Below are positions 8,504 to 17,052 of a stretch of 64,000 bases of DNA, piece by piece. The DNA is from CAYVQF01 sp964454015 (GTDB lineage: Bacteria; Myxococcota_A; Bradymonadia; UBA4248), in the NCBI GenBank assembly GCA_964454015.1, contig CAYVQF010000012.1, forward strand, positions 1 through 64,000, written 5' to 3'. The notes under the pieces are model-generated. The model did not search any database. It worked only from the letters and a program-made list of their open reading frames with translations, and was not told the origin of the DNA. The position numbers and the translations under genes were made by a program. Position 1 is the first letter of the stretch, and each line of letters starts with the position of its first letter.

Positions 8504-10717
8504 ATGGTGCTGGGCCATCTGCGGCTGGGGCGAGGGCGTGAGCGGGGTGAAGAGGCGAGCCTGCGGGTGGCCCTGGCGGGCAATCCGAACTCGGGAAAGA
8601 CAACGATTTTCAATGCGTTGACGGGTTCGCGGCAGCACGTCGGCAACTACGCCGGGGTGACGGTCGAGCGCCGGGTGGGGCATTACGAGCACGAGGGCGC
8701 GCGGGTCGAGGTCATCGACTTGCCGGGCACGTACTCCCTGTCTTCCTACTCGCCGGAGGAGCGGGTGGCCCAGCAGGAGCTGCTCGCGGGCGAGGTCGAT
8801 GTGGTGGTGGTGGTGGTGGACGCCACGGCGCTGAAGCGTTCCTTGGTGTTGATGGCGCAGCTCATGCAGTTGGAGCTGTGCCTGGTGCTGTGTCTCAACA
8901 TGAGCGACGAGGCCGAGGCAAGTGGGCAGAAGCTGGATATCGCGCTCTTGCAGCAGATGATTGGTTTCGCCGTGGTGGAGACGGTGGGTTCCAAGGCGCA
9001 GGGGATCGACGCGCTGCGGCGAGCCATCGCCGAGAGCCAGGCGGCGCCGCTGTCGCCCAGTCGGTTGCGTTTGGGGGCGACGCTGGAAGACGCCATCGCT
9101 GAGGTGCGGCAGGGGCTGGAGGGCTGCGCCGCCGAGCTGCACGGGCTGGATTGGCACGCGACGAAGCTGCTCTTGGAGGACAAGTTTTTCGTCGATCGGG
9201 TGCAGGAACTGGGTGAGGCAGGCGTGGCGGCGGTGCAGGCGGCGCGGGCCGTGCGGGCGCGTCTGGAGGAGGCGGTCCGGGACGACCTGAGTCTGTTCCT
9301 GACGGAGCGCTACTACGGTTTCGTGGATGGTTTGCTGCGCGAGGTGACCCTGCGCATGGCGCGGGAGGACGCGCGGGAGCTCTCGGATCGCATCGACGCG
9401 GTGTTGGTGCATCGTCTGGCGGGGCTGCCCTTTTTTCTGGGGGTGATGTACGCCATTTTTTGGCTGACTTTCAGCGTGGGGGTCTACCCCATGGGGTGGC
9501 TCGAGGCGCTCTTTGCCTGGACTGGCGACACGATTTTGACCTTGTGGCCGGCCACGACGTTGCCGGCCATGCGCTCCTTGGTGGTGGATGGGATCATCGG
9601 TGGCGTGGGTGGGGTCTTGGTCTTTTTGCCCAACATTCTCCTGCTCTTCCTCGGCTTGGCCTTTTTGGAAGACAGCGGCTACATGGCGCGCGCTGCTTTT
9701 CTCATGGACCGCATCATGCACCGGGTGGGCCTGCACGGGCGCAGCTTCATCCCTCTGGTCACGGGCTTTGGCTGTTCCGTGCCGGGCATCATGGCGACGC
9801 GCACTTTGGCGGGGGAGAAGGATCGCTTGACGACCATGTTCGTGCTGCCCTTGATCTCCTGCGGCGCGCGCCTGCCCATCTGGTTGTTACTGATTCCCGC
9901 TTTTTTTTCGGAGGCTTGGCGCGCCCCTGTGTTGTGGGGCATCTATACCTTTGGCGTAGTGGTGGCCATGCTGCTGGCGTGGGTGTTGCGCCGCTCGGTC
10001 TTCAAAGGCGAGGAAGATCCTTTCGTCATGGAGTTGCCGCCCTACCGCTTCCCGACGCTGCGGGCGGTGCTCTTCCGCATGTTCGAGCGCTCGTGGCTCT
10101 ACCTGCGCAAGGCCGGGACCTTCATCCTCGGGGTGTCCGTGGTGATGTGGTTCTTGATGACCTATCCCCAGCCCTCCACCTACGCCATCGACGCGGAGAT
10201 CGCGGCGGGACGGGTGCAGGTCGCCGCGGAGGAGGATGAGGCCGACGCGGCCCCAGCGGCGGCGACACCCGGGGAGGTCGTGGTCATGAGCGCCGAGGAG
10301 GTGGCCCTGCTGCGCCAGGCCGAGCAGGGGGAGGCCTCTTTTGCAGCCCACATGGGGCGCGCCATGGAGCCCCTCATCGCCCCCCTCGGCTTCGACGCGC
10401 GCCTGGGCACGGCCATGCTGGGGGCCTTTTTGGCCAAAGAGGTCTTCGTGGCCCAGCTTGGCATCGCCTACTCCATGGACCCCGAAGCCGAAGAGAGCAG
10501 CACCCTCTCCGGGGCGGTAGGCCGCGATTACTCGACCCTCGCCGGCATCTCCCTCATCATCTTCCTCCTGATCGGCACGCCGTGCATGGCTACGGTGGCG
10601 GTGGTGCGGCGCGAGTCGGGCTCGTGGAAGTGGGCCATGGCCCAGTTCGGGGGCCTCACCGCCTTGGCCTACCTTCTCTCCCTTGCGGTTTTCCAGCTCG
10701 GCAGCATCTTTGTCTGA
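8504..10717 (+). CDS. feoB: Ferrous iron transporter FeoB
   Basis: Inner-membrane Fe(II) importer with an N-terminal G domain. I start at ATG 8504, which has AAGGAG eight bases upstream; an in-frame ATG at 8474 has none. G1 is GNPNSGKT (26-33), followed by the G2 region NYAGVTVE, G3 DLPGTYS and G4 NMSD. The membrane part carries the two Gate motifs (GCSVPGIMATRTL and, late, GTPCMATVAV) and ends with a hydrophobic helix. There is a charged Ala/Glu-rich insertion at about 570-620. The length, 737 residues, is typical. No feoA is visible in the window. A Cys-rich FeoB-associated gene follows, after a hairpin. Confidence 0.95.
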   Translation: MVLGHLRLGRGRERGEEASLRVALAGNPNSGKTTIFNALTGSRQHVGNYAGVTVERRVGHYEHEGARVEVIDLPGTYSLSSYSPEERVAQQELLAGEVDVVVVVVDATALKRSLVLMAQLMQLELCLVLCLNMSDEAEASGQKLDIALLQQMIGFAVVETVGSKAQGIDALRRAIAESQAAPLSPSRLRLGATLEDAIAEVRQGLEGCAAELHGLDWHATKLLLEDKFFVDRVQELGEAGVAAVQAARAVRARLEEAVRDDLSLFLTERYYGFVDGLLREVTLRMAREDARELSDRIDAVLVHRLAGLPFFLGVMYAIFWLTFSVGVYPMGWLEALFAWTGDTILTLWPATTLPAMRSLVVDGIIGGVGGVLVFLPNILLLFLGLAFLEDSGYMARAAFLMDRIMHRVGLHGRSFIPLVTGFGCSVPGIMATRTLAGEKDRLTTMFVLPLISCGARLPIWLLLIPAFFSEAWRAPVLWGIYTFGVVVAMLLAWVLRRSVFKGEEDPFVMELPPYRFPTLRAVLFRMFERSWLYLRKAGTFILGVSVVMWFLMTYPQPSTYAIDAEIAAGRVQVAAEEDEADAAPAAATPGEVVVMSAEEVALLRQAEQGEASFAAHMGRAMEPLIAPLGFDARLGTAMLGAFLAKEVFVAQLGIAYSMDPEAEESSTLSGAVGRDYSTLAGISLIIFLLIGTPCMATVAVVRRESGSWKWAMAQFGGLTALAYLLSLAVFQLGSIFV

Positions 10718-10721
10718 GACC

Positions 10722-10747
10722 ACGGGCTCTCGGGCGTGCGAGCCCGT
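10722..10747 (+). terminator. Hairpin between feoB and its Cys-rich partner
   Basis: Perfect 8-bp stem (ACGGGCTC / GAGCCCGT) with a 10-base loop, five bases after the feoB stop and 33 bases before the next start. No T-run follows. It may stabilise the feoB message or attenuate read-through. Confidence 0.4.
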
Positions 10748-10780
10748 CTCGGGCTGCGTATCACCAAGGAGAGGCGCCTC

Positions 10781-10978
10781 ATGTTGGACATGTTGCTCGT
10801 CACACTGGCCCTGGCCGGCGCGATCACCTGGATCGGGCTGACCTGGTTTAGGCGGGCCAGAGCCGCCGCGACGGCCCCGCCCGGGAGCTGCGGCGGCTGT
10901 GAGGGCTGCGGCGGTTGCCCGCGGGAGCCTGTGGCGATCACCGTGCGTCCACCAGCGCCCAGGCCGGGGCGCCGCTGA
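10781..10978 (+). CDS. FeoB-associated Cys-rich membrane protein
   Basis: 65 residues: a single N-terminal membrane helix (MLLVTLALAGAITWIGLTW) followed by a cytoplasmic tail with CGGCEGCGGC. This layout matches the small FeoB-associated Cys-rich family found directly after feoB in many bacteria, thought to bind iron or assist FeoB. Start at ATG 10781 with AAGGAG upstream. The gene is 63 bases after feoB and presumably co-transcribed. Confidence 0.75.
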   Translation: MLDMLLVTLALAGAITWIGLTWFRRARAAATAPPGSCGGCEGCGGCPREPVAITVRPPAPRPGRR

Positions 10979-11007
10979 GCGAGCGGACCGCGCTGCCTCC
11001 CTCGCGA

Positions 11008-11451
11008 TCATTCCTCCAGGGGCTGGGCTTTGCACAGCATCTTTGCGTTGGCTGCCTCGCGCTGGCAGCGGCGGCAGCGCCACTGGGGCGGCGCTTGCTC
11101 GCAGAGGGCGGTGTAGGTCTCCTGGGCGAGGCGGCAGCAGCGCGCCTTGACGGCCTCCGGCGCTTCAGCCGCGCGCGGGGCTGGCGCGTCGAGGGCGCGC
11201 CGCAGCGCTTTGAGGCGCGCGATCTCCGGTTCCAAGCGCGCCGCCAGGGCGCGACTCGCCTGATCGTCCAAGCGGCCGAGATCCCGGTGTAGGGCCTTGA
11301 GATGATGCCGGACCGTCTTCAGATGGCGGCGCAGCGCCTGGCGTTGCTCCGGGGAGGAGCACAGGCAGCCATCCACCTCGAGGGCGGCCAAGAGGGCGTC
11401 GAGGTTGGCAAGTGGGGCCGTCGTCGCGTCTGTAGGGTGTTGCTTCACCAT
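11008..11451 (-). CDS. Hypothetical helical protein with C-terminal Cys motif
   Basis: 147 residues, mostly predicted helix with alternating Arg/Leu/Ala (a coiled-coil candidate at about 35-100), then a Cys-containing end (CCRLAQ, CEQ, CRRCQ). No family was recognised. The start is uncertain: the ATG at 11451 has AGGA very close, and a GTG at 11448 or an upstream ATG at 11511 are also possible. It ends 29 bases from the FeoB-associated gene (convergent). Confidence 0.5.
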   Translation of the reverse strand: MVKQHPTDATTAPLANLDALLAALEVDGCLCSSPEQRQALRRHLKTVRHHLKALHRDLGRLDDQASRALAARLEPEIARLKALRRALDAPAPRAAEAPEAVKARCCRLAQETYTALCEQAPPQWRCRRCQREAANAKMLCKAQPLEE

Positions 11452-11652
11452 CTTCCTGGGTTCTGTCGGCGCGCAGCGAGGGGGCACCTGGTCCACGGCC
11501 ACGCCCTGCATACGGGCGAGCCTGCCGAGTGGATCGGCGCGGGCGTTGCGTTCCTCCGCCCGCGCCTGGCGCTTGCCCTGTGCAGTGTCGGCGTGCTAGG
11601 TGAAGGGCGGTAGCGACGGCCTGACGCGCTGATGTCAACGGGAGGGTGGGCG

Positions 11653-12054
11653 ATGGTGAGAGGCTACGACAAGCATCAAGGGCGGCTCGAAGCGCTCGCC
11701 GCGCTAGGGCGCGCCTTGGCGCGGCGCTCCCACTCGAGTTGTGAGCTGTGTGCGGCGACGCAGGTGCGTCTCGATCCCTTCGAGGTGCCGCCGCTGGGGG
11801 AGGAGCCGCTGCTGGAGCGCACGCTGCTTCTCTGTGAACGCTGTCGCCAAGGCGTGAGCGCGGTCAAGCGCATCGATGGGGCGGCGTGGCGCTTCTTGGA
11901 GACCGCCGTGTGGTCCGAGCTGGCGCCGGCGCAGGCCCTGAGCCTGTACTTGGTGCGCTCGTTGGCTGGTCGTGGCGAGAGCTGGGCGGTGGATCTTTTG
12001 GATCAGGTCTACGTCGCGCCCGAGGTGGCGGCTTGGAGTGAGGCCATTGGCTGA
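11653..12054 (+). CDS. PhnA-like zinc-ribbon protein, short form
   Basis: 133 residues matching the N-terminal and central part of the PhnA-like family: a CELC/CERC zinc pair (CELCAATQ, FEVPP, LLCERC), then AWRFLETAVWSE and DLLDQVYV. Family members usually continue into a beta-rich C-terminal domain; here the protein stops just after VAAWSEAIG, so that domain is absent. I start at ATG 11653 because GGAGG lies seven bases upstream. Despite the name, a role in phosphonate use is not established for this family. Confidence 0.75.
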   Translation: MVRGYDKHQGRLEALAALGRALARRSHSSCELCAATQVRLDPFEVPPLGEEPLLERTLLLCERCRQGVSAVKRIDGAAWRFLETAVWSELAPAQALSLYLVRSLAGRGESWAVDLLDQVYVAPEVAAWSEAIG

Positions 12055-12075
12055 GTTGCCCAGAGCTGGGGCCCA

Positions 12076-13497
12076 TTAGGGCCCGGCGGAGACGGCGCAG
12101 CGAAAGCCCAGGGTGTCCGCGCGAGTGTTGGCAAAGGTTGTTTGGCGGCGGTAGGTTAGGAGCTGTGACCAATCGCTGCCGAAGCTACCGCCGCGCATGA
12201 CTTGGGGTTTAGACGCTTCGCTGCACTCGGGGTTGGTCACGGGATCGGGGCCATAGTCGCAGGCGCGGCTGCTGGTCCACTCGTTGACGTTGCCAGCGAG
12301 ATCGAAGAGGCCGCTCGCGCTGGCGGCGAAGAAGCCGACGGTTGATGTCGCAGGGTGACCGTCACGGCAGACATCTTCGTGGCAGTTGGCGCGGGCGCTG
12401 TTCCCATCCCATTCCTGCTCCAAACAGCCGCTGATGCCGTCCCAGTCCTTGGGGCAGGCGTCGCCCCAGGGGAAGAGCCGTTTCTCAGGGCCCGCCGCCG
12501 CGCCTTCCCATTCGGCTTCAGTGGGCAGGCGTTTGCCCACCCAGGCGCAGTAGACATTGGCCTGGGCGAGGTTGACGTAGTTGATGGGGTGGTCACGGAG
12601 CGCGGATTGATCGTAGGTCTCGTTGGCTGAACTTGGAGGGTCGTCATAGACGCAAGGTCCGTGTTGGACGCAGTCTAGAAAGTCAGCGGCCATGACCAGG
12701 TAGGCGTCGAGGAAGTAGGCGTCCAGCGTGACCTGGTGGCGCGGGCTTTCGGAGCGCGCGCAAGTCGGGTCGGCGTTTTCCGTGCAGCCGCGTTCGTACA
12801 CCAATTGATCACCGTTCGTGGGGAAGCGAAGCATGCCGACCGTGGAGACGACGCACGCGGGCCCGGCCCAGCCTTCGTCGCAGGCGCAGGTGTCGGGTGC
12901 GGCGCAGTACTGGTGGGTGCCGCATGCGGGGGTGCAGGTGGGGGGCTCGCACATCGGTCCGAAGCGTCCTGGCGGGCACCGGCATTCGCCGTCGATGCAG
13001 GTGGCGTTGCTGGCACAGGCCAAGTCGCACGCGCCACAGTGCGTGGGGTTGTCGATGAAGGAGACGCAGCCTGTGGCGTCGTCGTTATCGCAGTTGGTAA
13101 AACCATCAAGGCACTCGCAGTGTTCGCCGTCGCAGTTCATGTTGGGCCCGCAGGGCGGATCGCAGTCGAGGGTGTCGTGGGGGTCGAGATCGGGCAGGAT
13201 GTCGGTGGTCTCAGGGGGCACGTCGGCGATCTCTGGGGGGATGTCGTCGGTCTCGGGCAAGACGTCGACTGTCTCTGGGGGGATGTCGGTGGTCTCTGGG
13301 GGGATGTCGGAGGTCTCTGGGGGGAGATCGAGGGCGTCGCCCTCGGCGTCGAGGGTCTCGCTGAGATCCGCTGGCGGCAGCTCTTCTGGGGTGTCACCGG
13401 TGACCGCGGCGGGAAAATCGCCGGGGAAGAGGCAGGCGCTCAGACCGAGGAGGAGCCATGCAGAAAAAAAGAGACGTCGCAGGGTGTTGTCGTTCAT
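12076..13497 (-). CDS. Lipoprotein with EGF-like repeats and FGE-sulfatase-fold domain
   Basis: 473-residue predicted surface or periplasmic lipoprotein. The start at 13497 is backed by AGAGG five bases upstream and gives a signal peptide with lipobox LSAC (C22). A linker built of PPET-TDI type repeats follows (about 40-120), then about 100 residues of EGF-like Cys modules (CDPPCGPNMNC, CRCPPGRFGPMC). The C-terminal 240 residues are an FGE-sulfatase (SUMF1-like) fold: HPINYVNLAQANVYC, GKRLPTEAEWE, GNVNEWT, RGGSF and a final FRCAVS. The cysteine pair that gives formylglycine-generating enzymes their activity was not seen in the RGGSF segment, so it probably binds or displays a ligand rather than modifying sulfatases. 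It is divergent from a paralogue at 13841. Confidence 0.85.
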   Translation of the reverse strand: MNDNTLRRLFFSAWLLLGLSACLFPGDFPAAVTGDTPEELPPADLSETLDAEGDALDLPPETSDIPPETTDIPPETVDVLPETDDIPPEIADVPPETTDILPDLDPHDTLDCDPPCGPNMNCDGEHCECLDGFTNCDNDDATGCVSFIDNPTHCGACDLACASNATCIDGECRCPPGRFGPMCEPPTCTPACGTHQYCAAPDTCACDEGWAGPACVVSTVGMLRFPTNGDQLVYERGCTENADPTCARSESPRHQVTLDAYFLDAYLVMAADFLDCVQHGPCVYDDPPSSANETYDQSALRDHPINYVNLAQANVYCAWVGKRLPTEAEWEGAAAGPEKRLFPWGDACPKDWDGISGCLEQEWDGNSARANCHEDVCRDGHPATSTVGFFAASASGLFDLAGNVNEWTSSRACDYGPDPVTNPECSEASKPQVMRGGSFGSDWSQLLTYRRQTTFANTRADTLGFRCAVSAGP

Positions 13498-13840
13498 GAG
13501 GCCTCTCGGCGATGTGGGGCGAGGGCGCAAGCCGTCCCGGAGCGATGCGTGCCTCTCCATCATGAACGCAAGTGTCAGGGCAAACAAGGTGCATGTGGGT
13601 GGAGCGTGGGCCGGTGTTGCCCGCGAGGGGGTGAGGCGCCAAGCTCGAGGCCGGTGGCGCGCTGTTTTTATTGGCGGTGGATCCCTTACGAAATCAAGGC
13701 GTCGAGGGGGGTGACGGGGAGCGTCGGGCTTGGATTGTGCGCTCCGAGATGGATGCGGGTTTGTCTTTGGCCGAGGGGAGTGTCAAAGTAGAGGATCGAT
13801 GGTCGGTGAGCGAGGGATCGGGAGCTGGGAGGAGAGCGCC
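13498..13840. other. Divergent promoter region between two FGE-fold lipoprotein genes
   Basis: 343 bases separating the two paralogues. Contains no credible gene. It should hold both promoters, but no clear -35/-10 pair was found. Confidence 0.4.
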
Positions 13841-15496
13841 ATGTTAGGGTGGAGGCGTTGCGGTGGGCGGTGTTGGGGGTTGTGGGTGTTGCTGGGGAGC
13901 GTGGCCTGCGCATCGCCGCCGCCTTTTGAGGCGGGCGATGTTGCGTTGGAGATGAGCGAGACCGAGGACAGCGTCCCGGATGACGTGAGCGATGGGGCCG
14001 ATGGCGAGTTGGACGGGGACGTCGACGCCGAAGTGGACGGGGTTGAGCTCGATGTGCCTTGCCCAGGGCCGTGTGGGGCGAACGCCCATTGTGTGGCCGG
14101 TGAGTGTCTTTGCGAGGCGGATTTTGGCGACTGCGACCCAGATGTGTTGGGGTGCGAGACGGACTTGCAGAGCGCTCAGGGCCACTGTGGCGTCTGTGAT
14201 CGGCCCTGTACGGGGGCGGATTTCTGTGTGGATGGGAAGTGTCAGGAGGACTGCAATCCGCCCATGGAGCCCTGCGGCGCTGTTTGTGTGTCTGTGGCGT
14301 CGGACCCGGAACACTGTGGTGCGTGTTTCGTCACCTGTGGGGTGCATGCGACCTGTGCGCTGGGCCAATGTCAGTGCCGTGAGGGCTACGGTGACTGCGA
14401 TGATGAGCCGGGCTGTGAGCAGCCGTTGAATACGCCGGAGCACTGTGGTGCCTGTGGGTTTTCTTGTCTGAACGCTGGGGGGTGCACCGCCTCAGGTCAG
14501 TGCCTATGTGCCAGCGGGTGGACGGGGCCCCGCTGTGAAGACTTCGCGTGCGTGATCCCCTGCGAGAACGGCGGGAGCTGCGCTGGCCCGAACCGCTGTG
14601 AGTGTCCCGAGGGGTGGAGCGATCCCCAGTGCACGACGCCCGTGTGTGTCCCCGCGTGTACCAACGGTGGGGTGTGCAGCGATGCGGGCCGCTGCGCCTG
14701 TCCCCTCGGTTGGCTGGGGGCGCACTGCGAGATCCTCGCCGATGAGGTGCGCTTGCCCGCCAGCGGTGACGCCAGCACCTTCACCATGGGTTGTCCTGCA
14801 GACGACACGTGGTGTTCCCTGTATTCGACACCGGCCCATCAGGTGACCCTGAGCGCTTACTTCCTGGATCGCTATCCGGTGACGGCGAAGGACTACGGGC
14901 TGTGTGTCACGGCCGGCGCCTGCGCGCCCGCTGGCGCTGGTGACCAGCAGACCTATGGCGTCGTCGGTTTGGAAGACCACCCCATCAATTATGTCGATCT
15001 GGATCAGGCGACGACCTACTGTGCCTGGGTGGGCAAGCGCCTTCCCACGGAGGCAGAGTGGGAGCGGGCGGCCAAAGGCACGACGCATCGCCGCTTCCCC
15101 TGGGGCGATGACTGCCCGCAGAGCTGGGACAGCGGCGTCTGTGCGGCCGCGGAGTGGACACCGACGACGGCCAAGGCCAACTGCAGCGAGGCGTCGTGCA
15201 AGGATGGTTTCGATGGCACGTCGCCGGTGTGGGCCTTTGCGGCGGGGGTCTCTCCCGATGGCCTCTGGGACATGGTGGGCAACGTGTGGGAGTGGACCAG
15301 CGATCGCTCCTACCGCAGCTACAGCGCCGAGCCGGTGACGAACCCCGTCCACAGCGCGGGCGTGTACTGGGTGGTGCGCGGCGGCTCTTGGTACTACAGC
15401 AGCACCTTCATCCGCGCCTACTATCGCAACAACAGCGGCGCCTCGACGCGCAACTTGCGTCTGGGTATTCGCTGCGCCCGCTCCGTGAGTCCCTGA
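13841..15496 (+). CDS. Lipoprotein with EGF-like repeats and FGE-sulfatase-fold domain (paralogue)
   Basis: 551 residues, divergent from and paralogous to the preceding gene. ATG 13841 has GGAGG eight bases upstream and begins a signal peptide with lipobox SVAC (C23). An acidic Asp/Gly/Val linker is followed by a longer run of Cys modules than in its partner (about 75-300), including EGF-like ASGWTGPRC and CPEGWSDPQC. The C-terminal FGE-like fold has HPINYVDLDQATTYC, GKRLPTEAEWE, GNVWEWT, RGGSWYY and final IRCARS. Again no catalytic Cys pair lies after RGGSW. Probably a cell-surface binding protein; the ligand is unknown. Confidence 0.87.
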   Translation: MLGWRRCGGRCWGLWVLLGSVACASPPPFEAGDVALEMSETEDSVPDDVSDGADGELDGDVDAEVDGVELDVPCPGPCGANAHCVAGECLCEADFGDCDPDVLGCETDLQSAQGHCGVCDRPCTGADFCVDGKCQEDCNPPMEPCGAVCVSVASDPEHCGACFVTCGVHATCALGQCQCREGYGDCDDEPGCEQPLNTPEHCGACGFSCLNAGGCTASGQCLCASGWTGPRCEDFACVIPCENGGSCAGPNRCECPEGWSDPQCTTPVCVPACTNGGVCSDAGRCACPLGWLGAHCEILADEVRLPASGDASTFTMGCPADDTWCSLYSTPAHQVTLSAYFLDRYPVTAKDYGLCVTAGACAPAGAGDQQTYGVVGLEDHPINYVDLDQATTYCAWVGKRLPTEAEWERAAKGTTHRRFPWGDDCPQSWDSGVCAAAEWTPTTAKANCSEASCKDGFDGTSPVWAFAAGVSPDGLWDMVGNVWEWTSDRSYRSYSAEPVTNPVHSAGVYWVVRGGSWYYSSTFIRAYYRNNSGASTRNLRLGIRCARSVSP

Positions 15497-15545
15497 GCTG
15501 GGGGTGTGTTCGGGTGCTGAGCGGGCCTCTGGTGGCCGCAGCCCT

Positions 15546-15980
15546 TCACTGGGCTAGGGCCACGTCACACTGGAAGAAGCCGTTGAACTGCTCGATGAGG
15601 GGGACGGCGTTCATGATGTTGCCCTCGCCCTTGGCGATGAGCCGATCTTGATAGGCCTCGTGGTCGGTCTCGATGCCTTTGGCCATTTTGCTCTTCTCGG
15701 GATCGGCCCGGTATGCCACTAGGAGCTGGCAGTTCTCCTTGTAGGCTTCCAGGTTGGTGTCGAGCCAGACCTGGCCGGCGTCCACGGCGCCTTCGATGTT
15801 GGCGGCGTCTTCGATGAAGCGCATGTAGTCATCGATTTGGTCTTTGCGGATTTGGAAGGGGTTGGGCCCGGTGGGGGCAGCTTCCGCTTTGGGAGTGCTC
15901 TCCTCGGGCTTTTTGTCGCAGGCGATGGCCGAGGTCAGGACCAGAGCGAGGGCGAGGGCGAGGGTCAAGATGCGTTTCAT
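15546..15980 (-). CDS. Small lipoprotein of unknown function
   Basis: 144 residues: signal peptide with lipobox SAIAC (C21), charged Pro/Ala/Glu linker, then a helical domain of about 100 residues (MRFIEDAANIEG, WLDTNLEAYKENC). No family was recognised. AGGA lies seven bases before the ATG. It converges with the FGE-fold gene at 15496. Confidence 0.75.
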   Translation of the reverse strand: MKRILTLALALALVLTSAIACDKKPEESTPKAEAAPTGPNPFQIRKDQIDDYMRFIEDAANIEGAVDAGQVWLDTNLEAYKENCQLLVAYRADPEKSKMAKGIETDHEAYQDRLIAKGEGNIMNAVPLIEQFNGFFQCDVALAQ

Positions 15981-16135
15981 GGCAATTTCCTAAAGAGATT
16001 CGAGAAAAAGCGCCAGGGCTTCCAGCGCGGTCCCATGCACGTCCCAGCGACGGCACACGCTACGATGGCGATCGCCGTGGCTGGCGTCAATGGGTGTCAT
16101 GAAGGTGCCCGGTGGACGCCACGTGGGTCGATCTT

Positions 16136-16879
16136 TCAGGGGCTGCTTGGGGGCGGCGGCGCCCCTTCTGCGAGGGCTTGCAGTGCGTCGGCCTGGATGA
16201 CTTCGCGGACGCGGGTGGGGTCGAGGGCCAGGGCGAGCAGAGCGCGGGCGAGGCCCTGGTCGTCGATGGAGCGATAGCGCTGGCGCAGGTGGCGGGCGCC
16301 GAGGGCGCCGGCCAGGGCCAAGGTCGCGTCGCCGAGGCGGGCGGCGATGCGCTCGGCGGGCCGCGCTTCATCGCGGTTGGGACCGCTGATGAAGGAGGGG
16401 CGGGCGATGATGTAGGGGAGGGCGCTCTGGGCCAAGGCCGCCTCGACGCGCCAGCGCGCTTGGAGGTAGGAGGAGGCCGAGTCGGCCTTGACGCCGATGG
16501 AGGAGAGGTAGATGAAGCGGGTCGCCGGGGCCGCGGCGAGGGCGTCGATGAGGCAGTGGGTGAGGCCAAAGTCCACTTGGAGGTAGTGGTCTTTGGCGGT
16601 GCTGCCTGCGGCCTTGGCGCGCTTGCGGGTGGTGCCGAGGAGGGCGAAGACGTGGCTTGGGGCCAGGGTCGAGAGGCGGCGTGTCATGGCCGCGGCTTCC
16701 CAGGGGGTGGTGTCGACCTCGGCGCCGAGGGCGGTGAAGGCTTGGCGGTGGGCGTCGAGGTGCGGGCTGTCGGGGCGGACATGGGCGACGGTGCACAGGC
16801 CGTGTTGGCGCGCTTGGGCGACGAGGGCGCGCCCGGTGTAACCGGTGGCACCAGCGATGAAGAGGATGGGGGTGGTCAC
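16136..16879 (-). CDS. NAD(P)-binding Rossmann (atypical SDR / NmrA-like) protein
   Basis: 247 residues. The N-terminus carries the dinucleotide motif GATGYTGRAL (about 10-19), followed by alternating strands and helices and the segment FIYLSSIGV, typical of atypical short-chain dehydrogenases of the NmrA/HTATIP2 type. No classical YxxxK pair is evident, so it may act as a redox sensor or electron-chain assembly factor rather than an enzyme. The start is GTG at 16879, without a good ribosome site. Divergent from the Msr gene; two strong hairpins lie between. Confidence 0.72.
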   Translation of the reverse strand: MTTPILFIAGATGYTGRALVAQARQHGLCTVAHVRPDSPHLDAHRQAFTALGAEVDTTPWEAAAMTRRLSTLAPSHVFALLGTTRKRAKAAGSTAKDHYLQVDFGLTHCLIDALAAAPATRFIYLSSIGVKADSASSYLQARWRVEAALAQSALPYIIARPSFISGPNRDEARPAERIAARLGDATLALAGALGARHLRQRYRSIDDQGLARALLALALDPTRVREVIQADALQALAEGAPPPPSSP

Positions 16880-16948
16880 GGGAGGGTGCTCTTTGCAGGG
16901 AAGGGGGTGATTGCGCCCGGTTCGGGGCGACCCACATTGGTGTGAGGA

Positions 16949-17009
16949 GGGGCGCGAGCGGGCGCCCCAGGAGGAGCGTCAGCGCCAGGAGGTTCTGGTG
17001 CGCTGACGC
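16949..17009. repeat. Two adjacent perfect hairpins in a divergent promoter region
   Basis: First hairpin: GGGGCGC 16949-16955 with GCGCCCC 16962-16968. Second: GCGTCAGCGC 16976-16985 with GCGCTGACGC 17000-17009 (10 bp, loop 14). They lie between divergent genes, so neither is at a gene end; regulatory site or palindromic repeat element are the options. Confidence 0.6.
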
Positions 17010-17052
17010 GACGTGGATCCCAAGATAAGGGTAGCCGTTGAGAGGCGCTAGG

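Noticed and set aside
8399..9736. Minus-strand frame of 445 codons opposite feoB
   Set aside because: His/Arg/Pro-rich, no domain, and antisense to an unmistakable FeoB.
12076..15496. Formylglycine-generating enzymes or sulfatase modifiers
   Set aside because: Fold matches, but the catalytic cysteines are not visible and there is no sulfatase gene in the window.
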